From the NCBI GenBank assembly GCA_946999045.1, contig CAMQBR010000005.1, forward strand, positions 1 through 64,000: DNA of 64,000 nt, written 5' to 3'. Origin of the DNA: an uncultured Prevotella sp. (lineage in GTDB: Bacteria > Bacteroidota > Bacteroidia > Bacteroidales > Bacteroidaceae). Every line of letters starts with the position of its first letter. Within the stretch, counting starts at the first letter, position 1. Of the stretch, positions 7,997 through 17,365 are shown piece after piece. A model generated the notes under the pieces. That model worked only from the letters and a program-made list of their open reading frames with translations. It was not told the DNA's origin and did no database searches. Made by a program: the position numbers and the translations under genes.

Positions 7997-9601
7997 TTAT
8001 TTCTTCCAAATATGCTTAGCATATACATAATTGTATTTATCGTAAAGTTTAGCTAATCGTGTTACACGTTGCTTAAACTCTTCAAAATTTTTCTTCTTGT
8101 TAGCCCATTGTATTTCTGAAATAGCAGCCAATCGGGGCAACACCTGATACTGAGCCAAATTATCATTATCAATATATTCTGTCCACAAGTTACATTGTAC
8201 ACCTATAATATGTTGGCGAGCCTCAGCTGGCAAATCATCAGGCAATGGCTCATAACTATAAGTTTTCTCGATAGGAAGGTTTCCACCAATAAGCAAAGGC
8301 TCATTGTTGCGTTGATCTGTTTGATAATAATCGAAATAAGCATAGGTTGTAGGCGACATTACTACATCATGCCCCAGCTTGGCTGCCTTGATACCTGGTT
8401 CTACACCACGCCAGCACATTACCATGGCACTCTTGTTAATATCACCATCCAGTATTTCATCCCAACCAATAATGCTTCTGCCTTTACTATTGATAAACTT
8501 CTCTATGCGATTGGTAAAATAACCTTGCAGCTTTTTAGCTGTCAAGTTTTGTTCTTCCATTACCTTTTGGCACTTAGGACATTTTTCCCAACGTACATGC
8601 GGAGCCTCATCACCGCCAATACCAATAATTTTTGAAGGAAAGATGTCCATAATCTCTGACAACACATCCTCACAGAACTGATAGGTCTTTTCGTTTCCTA
8701 AACAAAGCACATCTTCAAATACGCCCCATTTAGTACCAACCTTATAAGGACCGCCAGTACATCCCAATTCTGGGTAGGCTGCCAATGCACCTAACATATG
8801 TCCTGGCATATCTATTTCAGGTATTACAGAGATGTATCTGTCAGCAGCATATTTCACGATTTCTTTGGCTTGCTCTTGTGTATAAAACCCTCCATATGGC
8901 TTACCATCGCTAACATCTGAGTTACGCCCGATAACGGTTTCATCTCGAATAGCTCCTATCTGTGTCAACTTAGGATATTTCTTTATTTCGATACGCCAGC
9001 CTTGATCTTCTGTTAAATGCCAATGAAATACATTCATATTGTGCATAGCCAATATATCTATGTATTTCTTTATAAAAGGAACAGAAAAGTAATGTCTGCC
9101 ACAATCTAACATACATCCTCGATAACCAAAGCGTGGAGCATCTTTTATCATACCTGCAGGGAATGACACCTCTTTCATATTTTGTTCTATGGGCAACGAT
9201 TTTCTCAGCGTTTGTATACCATAAAAAATACCTTTAGGAGTTTTACCTGCTACCACAATGCTTTTATCTGTTATAGAAATGCTATAACCTTCTTCGTTTT
9301 TTATTTTTTTATCCAGTAATAAATATATAGCATTTTTAGTTCTTTCTGATGTTACAGCAACTGCAATACCTGTAACCTCTTTAATATATTGCGACAAGAA
9401 CTCAGCGTTGCGTTGTAAGTCTGCATCATTTTTAGGATAAACAATGACAGACGATGAAGATAAAACAAATGGTTTCTTTGTAGTCTTTACTACTTGCTTT
9501 GGCATTGGAACAATGCTGTAATCGGCACTACTTTGTGCTACTGCTGTCCCACAAGACAAAATACCACACATTACAGCTGTTAGTAATACTTTAGGTTTCA
9601 T
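7997..9601 (-). CDS. Secreted beta-N-acetylhexosaminidase (GH20)
   Basis: This 534-residue enzyme should release terminal GlcNAc or GalNAc from glycans in the periplasm or at the surface. It has an N-terminal signal peptide ending AVAQ, a GH20b-type N-domain (about 25-150), and a GH20 barrel with HWHLTEDQGWR near residue 194. The catalytic pair is in GIGGDEAPHVRW near 326, where Asp-Glu act by substrate-assisted catalysis. An ILSC stretch in the signal could be a weak lipobox, but cleavage after AQ fits better. It heads the nag cluster; a TACCTTTG -7 box lies at 9628-9635 on the same strand. Confidence 0.93.
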   Translation of the reverse strand: MKPKVLLTAVMCGILSCGTAVAQSSADYSIVPMPKQVVKTTKKPFVLSSSSVIVYPKNDADLQRNAEFLSQYIKEVTGIAVAVTSERTKNAIYLLLDKKIKNEEGYSISITDKSIVVAGKTPKGIFYGIQTLRKSLPIEQNMKEVSFPAGMIKDAPRFGYRGCMLDCGRHYFSVPFIKKYIDILAMHNMNVFHWHLTEDQGWRIEIKKYPKLTQIGAIRDETVIGRNSDVSDGKPYGGFYTQEQAKEIVKYAADRYISVIPEIDMPGHMLGALAAYPELGCTGGPYKVGTKWGVFEDVLCLGNEKTYQFCEDVLSEIMDIFPSKIIGIGGDEAPHVRWEKCPKCQKVMEEQNLTAKKLQGYFTNRIEKFINSKGRSIIGWDEILDGDINKSAMVMCWRGVEPGIKAAKLGHDVVMSPTTYAYFDYYQTDQRNNEPLLIGGNLPIEKTYSYEPLPDDLPAEARQHIIGVQCNLWTEYIDNDNLAQYQVLPRLAAISEIQWANKKKNFEEFKQRVTRLAKLYDKYNYVYAKHIWKK

Positions 9602-9627
9602 GTTTTATTATTCGTTTAAGTGAATGA

Positions 9628-9635
9628 CAAAGGTA
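9628..9635 (-). promoter_or_regulatory. Probable -7 box for the hexosaminidase gene
   Basis: TACCTTTG on the minus strand matches the Bacteroidota TAnnTTTG -7 consensus 26 bases before the start codon. A matching -33 TTG is not obvious. Confidence 0.4.
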
Positions 9636-9819
9636 CATATTATTCTGCAATAATCCTTATTTTTTTTGTTACCTATTTTATATTTATGATTTTTTTATTT
9701 TTTAATGAGCTGTTGAGCAATTTGAACCGTTAATTTAGTGCTGAAGCGATCTTGAATGGGCGAAACATGAGTATATACCGAAGGGTATGACACATTTCAT
9801 CTGCAAAATGAGCTATAGG

Positions 9820-10004
9820 TCTAATATTATGCTCAATAAATTAGACAAAGAACTCGAACGAAGAGGACTTCCATTTGCGTGTGCTATGCCGATATGCAAG
9901 TACAAAAGGGCTACTGTGCGAGTGAGAGAGTGTCTGTAACTCGATTTATAGAGAATGCTCTATATCTCAATGTCAACAAGGAGAAGACCATAGTATCCGT
10001 ATGA
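9820..10004 (+). pseudogene. Group II intron reverse transcriptase fragment (decayed)
   Basis: One frame reads SNIMLNKLDKELERRGLPFA and on through KYKRATVRVRECL, then stops. A second frame continues directly with VTRFIENALYLNVNKEKTIV. Together they match the palm region of LtrA-type reverse transcriptases from just before to just after the YADD catalytic box. The box itself is lost (CAMPICKY stands in its place), and one frameshift separates the halves. The N-terminus and maturase domain are missing, so this is a dead remnant. Confidence 0.75.
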
Positions 10005-10041
10005 TTTAATGGGGAGCATATCTCAAATGACACCCAAAATA

Positions 10042-10085
10042 GAAACCACCGTATACGGAACCGCATGTACGGCGGTGTGAGAGGT
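10042..10085 (+). ncRNA. Group II intron 3' end (domain V-like hairpin) remnant
   Basis: ACCACCGTATACGG, a short loop and GCATGTACGGCGGT form a hairpin, followed by GTGAGAGG. This is the form of bacterial group II intron domain V and the 3' end. It lies about 40 bp after the reverse transcriptase fragment on the same strand, as expected for the end of the same intron. Only about 270 bp of the intron remain recognisable. Confidence 0.6.
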
Positions 10086-10097
10086 TGGTGAACACAA

Positions 10098-10140
10098 AAG
10101 TAGGAGATAAACACCTATGATTAGTGTTTACCTCCTACTT
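10098..10140. terminator. Bidirectional terminator between the intron remnant and rpsP
   Basis: A 17-bp stem with one mismatch (AAGTAGGAGATAAACAC against GTGTTTACCTCCTACTT) and a 9-base loop lies 22 bases after the rpsP stop. The plus strand continues into eight T residues; on the minus strand the hairpin ends in TTTT. Confidence 0.65.
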
Positions 10141-10162
10141 AATTTTTTTTATAGATTTTATA

Positions 10163-10702
10163 TTAAGCTTCTGTAGGAGCTTCTTCTGTAGCAGCAGCTT
10201 CTGTGTTTTCAGCATTAGCAGCTACTTCAGCAGCCTTAGCGGCAGCAGCTTTCTTTTCTGCTACTTTCTTCGCAATTGCTGCATTAATTTTCTTTTCTTC
10301 TTCAAGCACTTTTACCTGGACATCTTTCTTAGCTTTAGCTTCATTGTCAGCGCAAGCTTGCAATCCCTTTACCTTATCTTGTTTCCAAGCATCGAATTTA
10401 GTTTGCATAGCTGCTTCGTCAAATGCGCCCTTCTTTACACCACCACGCAGGTGTTTCATCAAATACACACCCTCTCGCTTTAGAATGTTACGCACTGTGT
10501 CTGTTGGCTGTGCACCAACTTCCAACCAATAAAGAGCTCTGTCGAAATTCAAATCTACAGCAGCTGGATTCGTATTCGGATTATACGTTCCAATCTTTTC
10601 AGTAAATTTACCATCACGTGGTGCTCTTGCATCAGCGATTACAATGCTATAGAAAGCATAACTTTTACGACCGCCGCGTTGCAATCTGATTTTTGTTGCC
10701 AT
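10163..10702 (-). CDS. rpsP: 30S ribosomal protein S16 with long C-terminal tail
   Basis: Residues 1-80 are the S16 core (IRLQRGGRKSYAFYSIVIAD, then KIGTYNP), a small-subunit assembly protein. The remaining 100 residues are rich in Ala, Lys and Glu, and such tails are usual in Bacteroidota S16. The full length of 179 is about twice that of E. coli S16. It stands alone, without the trmD/rimM/rplS partners seen in Proteobacteria. A TACCTTTG -7 box lies at 10765-10772 on the same strand. Confidence 0.95.
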   Translation of the reverse strand: MATKIRLQRGGRKSYAFYSIVIADARAPRDGKFTEKIGTYNPNTNPAAVDLNFDRALYWLEVGAQPTDTVRNILKREGVYLMKHLRGGVKKGAFDEAAMQTKFDAWKQDKVKGLQACADNEAKAKKDVQVKVLEEEKKINAAIAKKVAEKKAAAAKAAEVAANAENTEAAATEEAPTEA

Positions 10703-10908
10703 TGTTTTGTTTTTTTTTATTTTTATAGGTTTGAATTAATACTGCTATCTCGTAACAGTGTGTACAAAGGTACTACAAAATAGCGAACAAATGTATGATA
10801 TAACCATATTCTTTTTTTTTATTAAACAATATTAACTGATTACTTACTTCGATCACCGTTTGTAGCGCAAAATTCTTCGTTTCTTGCTGGTTGCAAATTA
10901 TGAATTAT

Positions 10909-11952
10909 CTACATGATTCCGTCTTTGCGAAGTTTTTCTTGCCATTTCCATGCAGATGCCAAGACATCCTCTAAAGGCGTATCAGCTTTCCAACCCAATA
11001 CCTTATTGGCTTTGTCTACATTGCCCCAAACCTTTTCAATATCGCCCTCACGACGAGGTCCGTATTTCCAATTTAGCTTAACGCCAGTAGCTTTCTCAAA
11101 ACCTTGTACTATCTCAAGTGTGGATTCGCCTCGACCTGTACCTATATTAAATATCTCAAGCGCATCGGTATCCTTTTCTAAAACACGCTTCATGGCTGCG
11201 ACATGGGCTTTAGCTAAATCTACAACATATATATAATCGCGGATACAAGTACCATCAGGTGTGTCGTAATCGTTTCCAAAGATAGTTAATTGCTTGCGAA
11301 TGCCCATGGCTGTTTGTGTTACGTATGGTATCAAGTTGTTTGGTACACCATTAGGCAATTCTCCTATCAATGCTGAAGGATGTGCTCCAATGGGGTTGAA
11401 ATATCTTAAGATAACACTCTTGATGGCAGCACCGCTGTGAATATAATCTTGAATAATCTCTTCGTTTATCTGCTTAGTATTGCCATATGGAGATAATGCT
11501 TTCTGTATAGGAGCTTCTTCGGTAACAGGAAGATTTTCAGGAGTTGGCTGACCATAAACGGTACAACTACTTGAGAAGATAATGCCCTTAACATGATATT
11601 TAGGCATCAACTCTAATAAATTAATAAGAGATATAATATTGTTGCGGTAATACAGCAGTGGTTTTTCTACACTTTCGCCTACAGCCTTTGATGCAGCAAA
11701 GTGGATGATACCAGAAATGTTGTTGTATTTCTTAAATACGCTTTCTGTTTCTTCAAGACTTCTTAGGTCTATTTTTTCAAAGTTTGGACGGATACCTGTT
11801 ATCTTTTCAATGCCATCTAAAACTTCAATTTTAGAGTTTGAAAGATTATCTACAATAACAACGTTGTATCCAGCTTGTTGTAATTCTACTGTAGTGTGCG
11901 AACCTATAAAACCTGTTCCACCTGTAACAAGAATTGTTTCTTTTGTCTCCAT
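10909..11952 (-). CDS. galE: UDP-glucose 4-epimerase
   Basis: This 347-residue short-chain dehydrogenase-type epimerase interconverts UDP-glucose and UDP-galactose. It has the NAD-binding GGTGFIGSHT motif at residues 10-19, a serine-rich SSSCTVYG segment near 127, and the catalytic YGNTK (Tyr-x3-Lys) motif. The DGTCIRDYIYVVDLA stretch further on is diagnostic of GalE. It is a single gene with a TAACTTTG -7 box at 11991-11998. A repeat copy lies further upstream. Confidence 0.95.
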   Translation of the reverse strand: METKETILVTGGTGFIGSHTTVELQQAGYNVVIVDNLSNSKIEVLDGIEKITGIRPNFEKIDLRSLEETESVFKKYNNISGIIHFAASKAVGESVEKPLLYYRNNIISLINLLELMPKYHVKGIIFSSSCTVYGQPTPENLPVTEEAPIQKALSPYGNTKQINEEIIQDYIHSGAAIKSVILRYFNPIGAHPSALIGELPNGVPNNLIPYVTQTAMGIRKQLTIFGNDYDTPDGTCIRDYIYVVDLAKAHVAAMKRVLEKDTDALEIFNIGTGRGESTLEIVQGFEKATGVKLNWKYGPRREGDIEKVWGNVDKANKVLGWKADTPLEDVLASAWKWQEKLRKDGIM

Positions 11953-12134
11953 GCTTGTAATTTAAGTTAGTATTTTCTTTTTATATCGTGCAAAGTTACA
12001 TATTTTTATTCAACTTTGAGAATATACTTCTTGCTAATTTGGAATTTATTTATTAGTTGATGGGTTAATAACAAAAGCACATCACGCAATATATAACTAT
12101 ATCACGCAATGTGCTTAACGGTTTATAATCTTAA

Positions 12135-12382
12135 GGATATTTTATAAATTAGCGGTGTTAGCTTTTGGACTTATTTTTTTTGAGATAAAAATGTGAGTGA
12201 AAGAGTGTATCAAACTACACAGACTATACGAACTTACATTTTGAACCAAAGACAATGCAAACCGAACACAATCAAAACTTGCTTGAATCGTTGAGATGCA
12301 GCCTAGTTTAAAGAAGTCCAAAGATAACAAAACGTATTTAATAAAAATTATTCACGATATACGGTGGCATATTTATAGAACC
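12135..12382 (-). repeat. Dispersed intergenic repeat, copy B
   Basis: A copy of about 248 bp, read on the minus strand from GGTTCTATAAATATGCCACC to TAATTTATAAAATATCC. It matches copy C over long blocks (AATACGTTTTGTTATCTTT, then TTTTGATTGTGTTCGG) and keeps a decayed central hairpin (GTGTA...TACAC). It fills most of the 450-base gap between galE and the phosphoglucomutase gene; nothing else is seen there. Confidence 0.7.
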
Positions 12383-12402
12383 AACCTTAAACATCAAGTT
12401 TT

Positions 12403-14160
12403 CTATTCATCTATATGTAAGCTCTTCTTGATAGCATCTATCTTCTTGTCAGCTTCTGCATCACAACGCAGATAGTCGTCAGTGCACTTCATGATGCCTT
12501 TTACTTCAAGATAGAACTTAATCTTTGGCTCTGTTCCCGATGGACGAACACTAACTTTTGTATCGTCATCACAGAACCACTGTAATACATTGCTTGTATC
12601 AGGCATATCAAGTTTGGTAACATTACCATTGACGTCTTTCTGTTCGAGAGTTTGGTAGTCTTTCCAAATGACAACCTTTGAGCCACCTAATTCTTTAGGA
12701 GGGTTATTTCTAAAGTTCTCCATCATTGCCTTAATCTCATCAGCACCAGTTTTACCTGGACGAACTACGTTAACTGTGTGTTCTTTAGAGAAGCCATACT
12801 CCATATAGATATCCATCAACAAGTCGTATAACGTTTTGCCTTGATCTTTAGCATACGCACAAATCTCTGCCAACAAACACATAGCACTTACTGCACATTT
12901 ATCGCGAACAAAGTCAGCTGCCATAAATCCGTAGCTCTCTTCGCCACCACCAATGTACTTCTTATTTTTATCTGCAACTCGTATCTCACGAGCTATCCAC
13001 TTAAAGCCAGTATAGCAATCTAACATCTCAATATTGTTCTTCTCAGCTACCTTACGAATAACTTCGGTTGTAACGATGGTTTTAACAATATAATCTGTTG
13101 GCTTTAGCAAGCCCATATTCTTACGATTAGTAATAATATAATATAAGAAGATGAGACAAGTTTGGTTACCATTAATCAAAATCCACTCACCCTTATCGTT
13201 CTTACAAGCCATACCCACACGGTCGGCATCAGGATCACTTGCCATAACAATATCGGCATCTAACTTTTTAGCATCGCGCAGAGCCAAGGTTAATGCTTCA
13301 CCATTCTCTGGATTTGGAGATACAACAGTGGGAAAATTACCATCTTTTACCATTTGTTCTTTTACACAATGTACATTATCAAAGCCCCAATATTTAAGCG
13401 AACGAGGAATCATTGTCATGCCTGTTCCATGTAATGGAGTATAGACTATTTTCAAATCATGCTGCCGCTTGATAACTGCAGGATCAATGCTTACTGTCTT
13501 AACTGCATCCAAATAAGCTTGATCAACCTCTTCTCCTATGAGTTGAATAAGTTCTGGTTTGCCAGCAAACTTCACATTCTGAACCTTAACCTTTCCTACC
13601 TCTTCTATTATACCTACATCATGTGGAGACAATACCTGTGCACCATCTTCCCAGTAAGCCTTGTAACCATTGTATTCCTTAGGATTATGACTGGCCGTAA
13701 TATTTACACCACCTTGACATCCCAAATACCGAATAGCGAAAGAGCATTCTGGCGTTGGGCGCATCTCATTAAACAAATAAGCCTTTATCCCATTGGCAGA
13801 AAATATATTTGCTACAGTCTCAGCAAACTTTCTACTGTTATTTCTACAATCGTGGCATACTACAACCGATATGCTCTCATGCTCTTTAAAATTTTTTTTC
13901 AGATAGTTAGCAAAACCTTGTGTTGCCATTCCTACAGTGTAGATATTCATACGATTGCTGCCTGCCCCCATAATACCGCGCAAGCCACCTGTACCAAACT
14001 CTAAATCTTTATAGAAGGACTCTATTAATTCAGTTTTATCCTCTGCTTCAAGTTTTGCTTTCACTTCGTTTTGTGTCTCTTCATCAAACGATGGAGACAG
14101 CCATTGTTTTGCCTTTTGTTCACACTGGGCAATCAGTTCTGCATTGTTTTCCATTGCCAT
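12403..14160 (-). CDS. Phosphoglucomutase/phosphomannomutase (alpha-D-phosphohexomutase)
   Basis: At 585 residues this is a long-form phosphohexomutase that moves phosphate between C1 and C6 of hexoses. It has the phosphoserine loop TASHNPKEYNGYK (Ser157), the Mg-binding loop DPDADRVG (309-316), the sugar-binding GGEESYGF and the C-terminal phosphate-binding RPSGTEPKIKF. Sequence alone does not settle glucose versus mannose preference; its size is that of the PgcA-type phosphoglucomutases. A second ATG two codons on is an equal start candidate. It probably supplies glucose-1-phosphate for nucleotide sugars together with galE. Confidence 0.93.
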   Translation of the reverse strand: MAMENNAELIAQCEQKAKQWLSPSFDEETQNEVKAKLEAEDKTELIESFYKDLEFGTGGLRGIMGAGSNRMNIYTVGMATQGFANYLKKNFKEHESISVVVCHDCRNNSRKFAETVANIFSANGIKAYLFNEMRPTPECSFAIRYLGCQGGVNITASHNPKEYNGYKAYWEDGAQVLSPHDVGIIEEVGKVKVQNVKFAGKPELIQLIGEEVDQAYLDAVKTVSIDPAVIKRQHDLKIVYTPLHGTGMTMIPRSLKYWGFDNVHCVKEQMVKDGNFPTVVSPNPENGEALTLALRDAKKLDADIVMASDPDADRVGMACKNDKGEWILINGNQTCLIFLYYIITNRKNMGLLKPTDYIVKTIVTTEVIRKVAEKNNIEMLDCYTGFKWIAREIRVADKNKKYIGGGEESYGFMAADFVRDKCAVSAMCLLAEICAYAKDQGKTLYDLLMDIYMEYGFSKEHTVNVVRPGKTGADEIKAMMENFRNNPPKELGGSKVVIWKDYQTLEQKDVNGNVTKLDMPDTSNVLQWFCDDDTKVSVRPSGTEPKIKFYLEVKGIMKCTDDYLRCDAEADKKIDAIKKSLHIDE

Positions 14161-14189
14161 GATATTTCGTTATTGTTTTTTATTTTATA

Positions 14190-14219
14190 CAAAAATAGTG
14201 CAATCCAAAGAAAAAACAA
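14190..14219 (-). promoter_or_regulatory. Promoter of the phosphoglucomutase gene
   Basis: On the minus strand TTG, 19 bases, then TATTTTTG match the Bacteroidota -33/-7 pattern about 30 bases before the start codon. Confidence 0.5.
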
Positions 14220-14551
14220 GTTTTAGTAATGTTAAAAAACGAACTTGAACATCATTTTTAATTTATAATAGAGTACAAGATACGGTGATAGGAACAATCC
14301 TATACTATCGCCCTTTCAAGGGTTTATTGCTCAAGCTATGTCATTAACCATACTTACTTGATTTTGTTGAGACAATGCCTATTTTATGCAAAGATAGTAA
14401 TTTTAAATGAGATAAAACCGAAGTTCTGATATTTTTTTTGTACTTTTGCACAAAGTACAATTTTTGTACATTTTATAAACTACCATTTTGAATATAATTT
14501 CATTGATAAAGGTGTATCCATTCTCCTTTGTCTCAATATAAGAAACGAACA

Positions 14552-14893
14552 ATGTATTATAAAGGAATTATTATTGCTATATCTACATTTTTTATCATCG
14601 GGGTATTTCATCCTATTGTTATTAAAGCCGAATATAGGTGGGGCACACGCCCTTGGGTATTTTTTTTATTAGTTGGCATCCTATGTATTATAGCGTCCTT
14701 GTTTGTTGAAAACGTTATATGCTCTGCCCTCTTCGGTGTAGTAGGAGCCTCTTCTCTTTGGGGCATTGGTGAACTGTTAGACCAGAAAAAGCGAGTAGAG
14801 AAAGGATGGTTTCCTATGAATCCCAAGCGTAAGAATGAGTATCATCTAAAAAATATCAGAAAAAACGAACAGATACAGCAAAAAGAGAAGTAA
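14552..14893 (+). CDS. DUF4491 family small membrane protein
   Basis: A 113-residue protein starting MYYKGIIIAIS with three hydrophobic segments (about 3-20, 33-52, 55-75) separated by short charged loops, then a Lys/Glu-rich cytoplasmic tail. The EYRWGTRPWVFFLLVG stretch is typical of the DUF4491 family found in Bacteroidota. Its function is unknown. I prefer this ATG over an upstream TTG that would add eight polar residues. It lies 86 bp before rlmH and may share its transcript. In the 390-base gap before it a TACTTTTG -7-like box (14441-14448) overlaps a GTACTTT/AAAGTAC hairpin. Confidence 0.75.
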   Translation: MYYKGIIIAISTFFIIGVFHPIVIKAEYRWGTRPWVFFLLVGILCIIASLFVENVICSALFGVVGASSLWGIGELLDQKKRVEKGWFPMNPKRKNEYHLKNIRKNEQIQQKEK

Positions 14894-14979
14894 AAAAATA
14901 GGCTGGTTTTATAAATCTTATACCACAATTACAAGGATTGGTAAATGTAGCCTTTTTATGACTATCTATTAAAGCGGAT

Positions 14980-15450
14980 ATGAAGATAGAATTGTTATTG
15001 GTTGGTAAAACTGTTAATCGGCATTTCATTGCATGCATAGAAGATTACGTAAGCAGAATTAATCACTACGTGCCTTTCTCAATAACGGTTATCCCCGAGT
15101 TAAAGAATAACAAGAAGATGACTGAGGTGCAACAGAAAGATCAAGAAGGGAAACTTATCCTAAAGAAAATTTCTTCTGCCGACATCGTTGTATTACTGGA
15201 TGAGCATGGCAAGGAACTAAGGAGCATTGAATTGGCATCTTGGTTGGAACGTAAAATACAACAAGCTCGTAAGCTAGTATTTGTTATTGGTGGTCCATAT
15301 GGATTTTCTCAAGAGGTGTATCATCGAGCTAACGATCTGCTATCACTCTCTCACATGACATTCTCTCATCAAATGACTCGACTTATTTTTGCTGAACAGA
15401 TATACCGTGCATGCACTATTATAAAAGGTGAGCCTTACCACCATGAGTAA
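14980..15450 (+). CDS. rlmH: 23S rRNA (pseudouridine1915-N3)-methyltransferase
   Basis: A 156-residue SPOUT-class enzyme that methylates pseudouridine 1915 in helix 69 of 23S rRNA using SAM. The length matches the E. coli protein (155). The knot region FVIGGPYGFSQEV (residues about 106-118) and the C-terminal SHQMTRLIFAEQIYRACTII followed by GEPYHHE are diagnostic. It starts with MKIELLLVGKT at the expected N-terminus. Confidence 0.95.
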   Translation: MKIELLLVGKTVNRHFIACIEDYVSRINHYVPFSITVIPELKNNKKMTEVQQKDQEGKLILKKISSADIVVLLDEHGKELRSIELASWLERKIQQARKLVFVIGGPYGFSQEVYHRANDLLSLSHMTFSHQMTRLIFAEQIYRACTIIKGEPYHHE

Positions 15451-15573
15451 TTTAGAATTCAGAAACTAAAATGTGAAAGTTCTGACAGACAACATTACCT
15501 ATAATTCAGAATATGAAATATGAGGCGTAAAAAAATTACTCAAAATTAGCATTTTCTTATTTATCTTTTTCAA

Positions 15574-16089
15574 TCTATAACATTTCGTGTGGGTAGCCGA
15601 GATGGTTAATATGGCACAAAAGGAGGAGCATAAGGGAACCAAACTGCTAAAGGGGCATCTGCTTCACACTGCTGAACAACAAGAAGCTCTCTACAAAGAA
15701 AATAGCGGAATTAGAAAGCATTCTGATAACCTACCCACCATCAGCACAACTTATGGCCTCAAGTAGTCGTTTGCAAATATATTCATGAATTACAAAAGAT
15801 TCTGTAGAAAGGATTGAGAAGTGGTGTAATACGGTGGAACAATCAACCATCAAGCCAAGGGGTAACTTTGCAACAATGGTTAGGGAACACATACTTGACA
15901 TCAAGTATCTATTTATTATGAGAAATGTTTTATTATGAGAAATGTTAACAATGGTATTCTTGAAAGATTGAACTCACAGAAAGATTGAACTCACAAATTC
16001 AACTTGCGAAAAAGAGGGTTAGAGGCTTTTGAACAAAAATATGTTAACGGGTGGAACAAAACAAGATTACTCACACGAAACGTTATAGA
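15574..16089 (+). mobile_element. Decayed insertion sequence with 22-bp terminal inverted repeats
   Basis: TCTATAACATTTCGTGTGGGTA at the left end (15574-15595) pairs with the complement of 16068-16089 at 20 of 22 positions. The 516 bp inside hold a broken transposase; near the right end one frame reads NGILERLNSQIQLAKKRVRGF, like the C-terminus of ISL3-type transposases (NG-x2-EG-x-N-x-K pattern). The reading frame is interrupted by stops and by two separate 17-bp tandem duplications (15912-15945 and 15962-15995). The element is too short to be complete and must be internally deleted. It occupies most of the 937-base gap before the ATP synthase operon; 16090-16387 shows nothing else convincing. 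Confidence 0.65.
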
Positions 16090-16387
16090 GACAAAATTTG
16101 CAACCTTTGTTATATTGTTAATTTATAATATTTCACAATACAAAGTTAATTAATATTGAGGGAGACTGCTGTCTCTCTCTCTTGTATTGCTGATTGTGCT
16201 CTTCAGGAGCTTCGTCCCCAGTCTCAAGGCAACCCTTTGTGGTGTTTTTCATGATTTTAATACAATCCAAACACCAACAAGTTTTGCCCTTAATATTTGT
16301 GTCTTTAAATAAAACAAGCTCACTAATAAATAGTAGGCTTATTTATTTTTCTTACCTCCATACTGTTCATATTGAATGCTTACCATA

Positions 16388-17356
16388 TTAGTTATTAACA
16401 GAACCTCCTACGATATCCAGCAACTCATTGGTGATAGCTTGCTGACGTCCCTTATTCAATTGTAAGTTCAATGAACTTAGTAATTCATCGGCATTATCTG
16501 TAGCTGTTTGCATAGCAACCATACGTGCGGCATGTTCACTTGCATTGCTATCAAGCAATGCCGTATACAACATTAAATGCAATTGTTTAGGAATCAATGT
16601 TTCAAGAACAGATTTGATATTAGGTTCAACTATAAAATTATCATGGATAGGCTTTGCGTCAATATTCTTTACCCCTTTCTTAGAATTCTTTTTGCGCAAA
16701 TATTCTTGAGCTTTAGCTGTTACACGGTTTGAAGAAAGGTCTCGGTCATTACTCCACCTTATCTCCGTAGACAAGTCTATAGGCAAGAATGTCTTGCGAG
16801 TTAAGACTTGTGTACCAGCACTTTTAAAGTGATAATATATCATCTCAACCTTATCAAATTCTCCTTTAACAAACTTCAGTGCTATTTCACGGGCAATAAC
16901 CTGACACTCATGCGCATTAGGCTTATCAGCCAAATTGATAAAATCTCCTGCAGAAAAAAGTCCCAACTTCTTAACCTTCTCTGCAACCTTTCTGCCAATA
17001 GGATAAATAATAATATTCTCTTTTCCTAAATGCTGGTACTCATCAACAGCTTGTAACATGAGTTTTAATACATTACCATTAAAACTTCCACACAAACTAC
17101 TGTTAGAAGCAAACACTATCAAAGCTACTTTCTTCACTTCAGAACGCTCTTTACTGAATTCTGTATTAGTATTGGGCATAGAAGCCAAAAAAGATTTCAG
17201 AATATGCTCCATCATATTTTCATACGGAAGCATATTTTCTATTTGCACTTGCGCATGATGAAGTTTACTTGATGATACCATTTTCATGGCACTTGTAATT
17301 TTCCTCGTGTTTTTAACACTGGCAATGCGCAACTTTATCTCTTTGAGTGATGGCAT
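16388..17356 (-). CDS. atpG: F1 ATP synthase gamma subunit
   Basis: The 322-residue gamma subunit is the rotating central stalk linking the c-ring to the catalytic hexamer. The N-terminal SLKEIKLRIASVKNTRKITSAM helix and the C-terminal helix (AARMVAMQTATDNADELL... to ITNELLDIVGG) are the conserved coiled pair. It is the last gene of the operon, 9 bp after atpA, and is slightly longer than the E. coli protein (287), as usual in Bacteroidota. Confidence 0.97.
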   Translation of the reverse strand: MPSLKEIKLRIASVKNTRKITSAMKMVSSSKLHHAQVQIENMLPYENMMEHILKSFLASMPNTNTEFSKERSEVKKVALIVFASNSSLCGSFNGNVLKLMLQAVDEYQHLGKENIIIYPIGRKVAEKVKKLGLFSAGDFINLADKPNAHECQVIAREIALKFVKGEFDKVEMIYYHFKSAGTQVLTRKTFLPIDLSTEIRWSNDRDLSSNRVTAKAQEYLRKKNSKKGVKNIDAKPIHDNFIVEPNIKSVLETLIPKQLHLMLYTALLDSNASEHAARMVAMQTATDNADELLSSLNLQLNKGRQQAITNELLDIVGGSVNN

Positions 17357-17365
17357 AGGCTATTA

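Noticed and set aside
10124..10605. Several plus-strand frames opposite rpsP
   Set aside because: They are shadows of the Ala/Lys/Glu-rich tail of S16 on the other strand.
12142..12330. A 62-codon minus-strand frame between galE and the phosphoglucomutase gene
   Set aside because: It lies inside repeat copy B and is not conserved among copies.
15591..15650. A tRNA-like stretch (GGTAGCCGAGATGGTTA) near the left end of the small IS
   Set aside because: It resembles a D-arm, but no acceptor stem, anticodon arm or T-arm with the GTTCGA core follows, and it lies inside the decayed IS.
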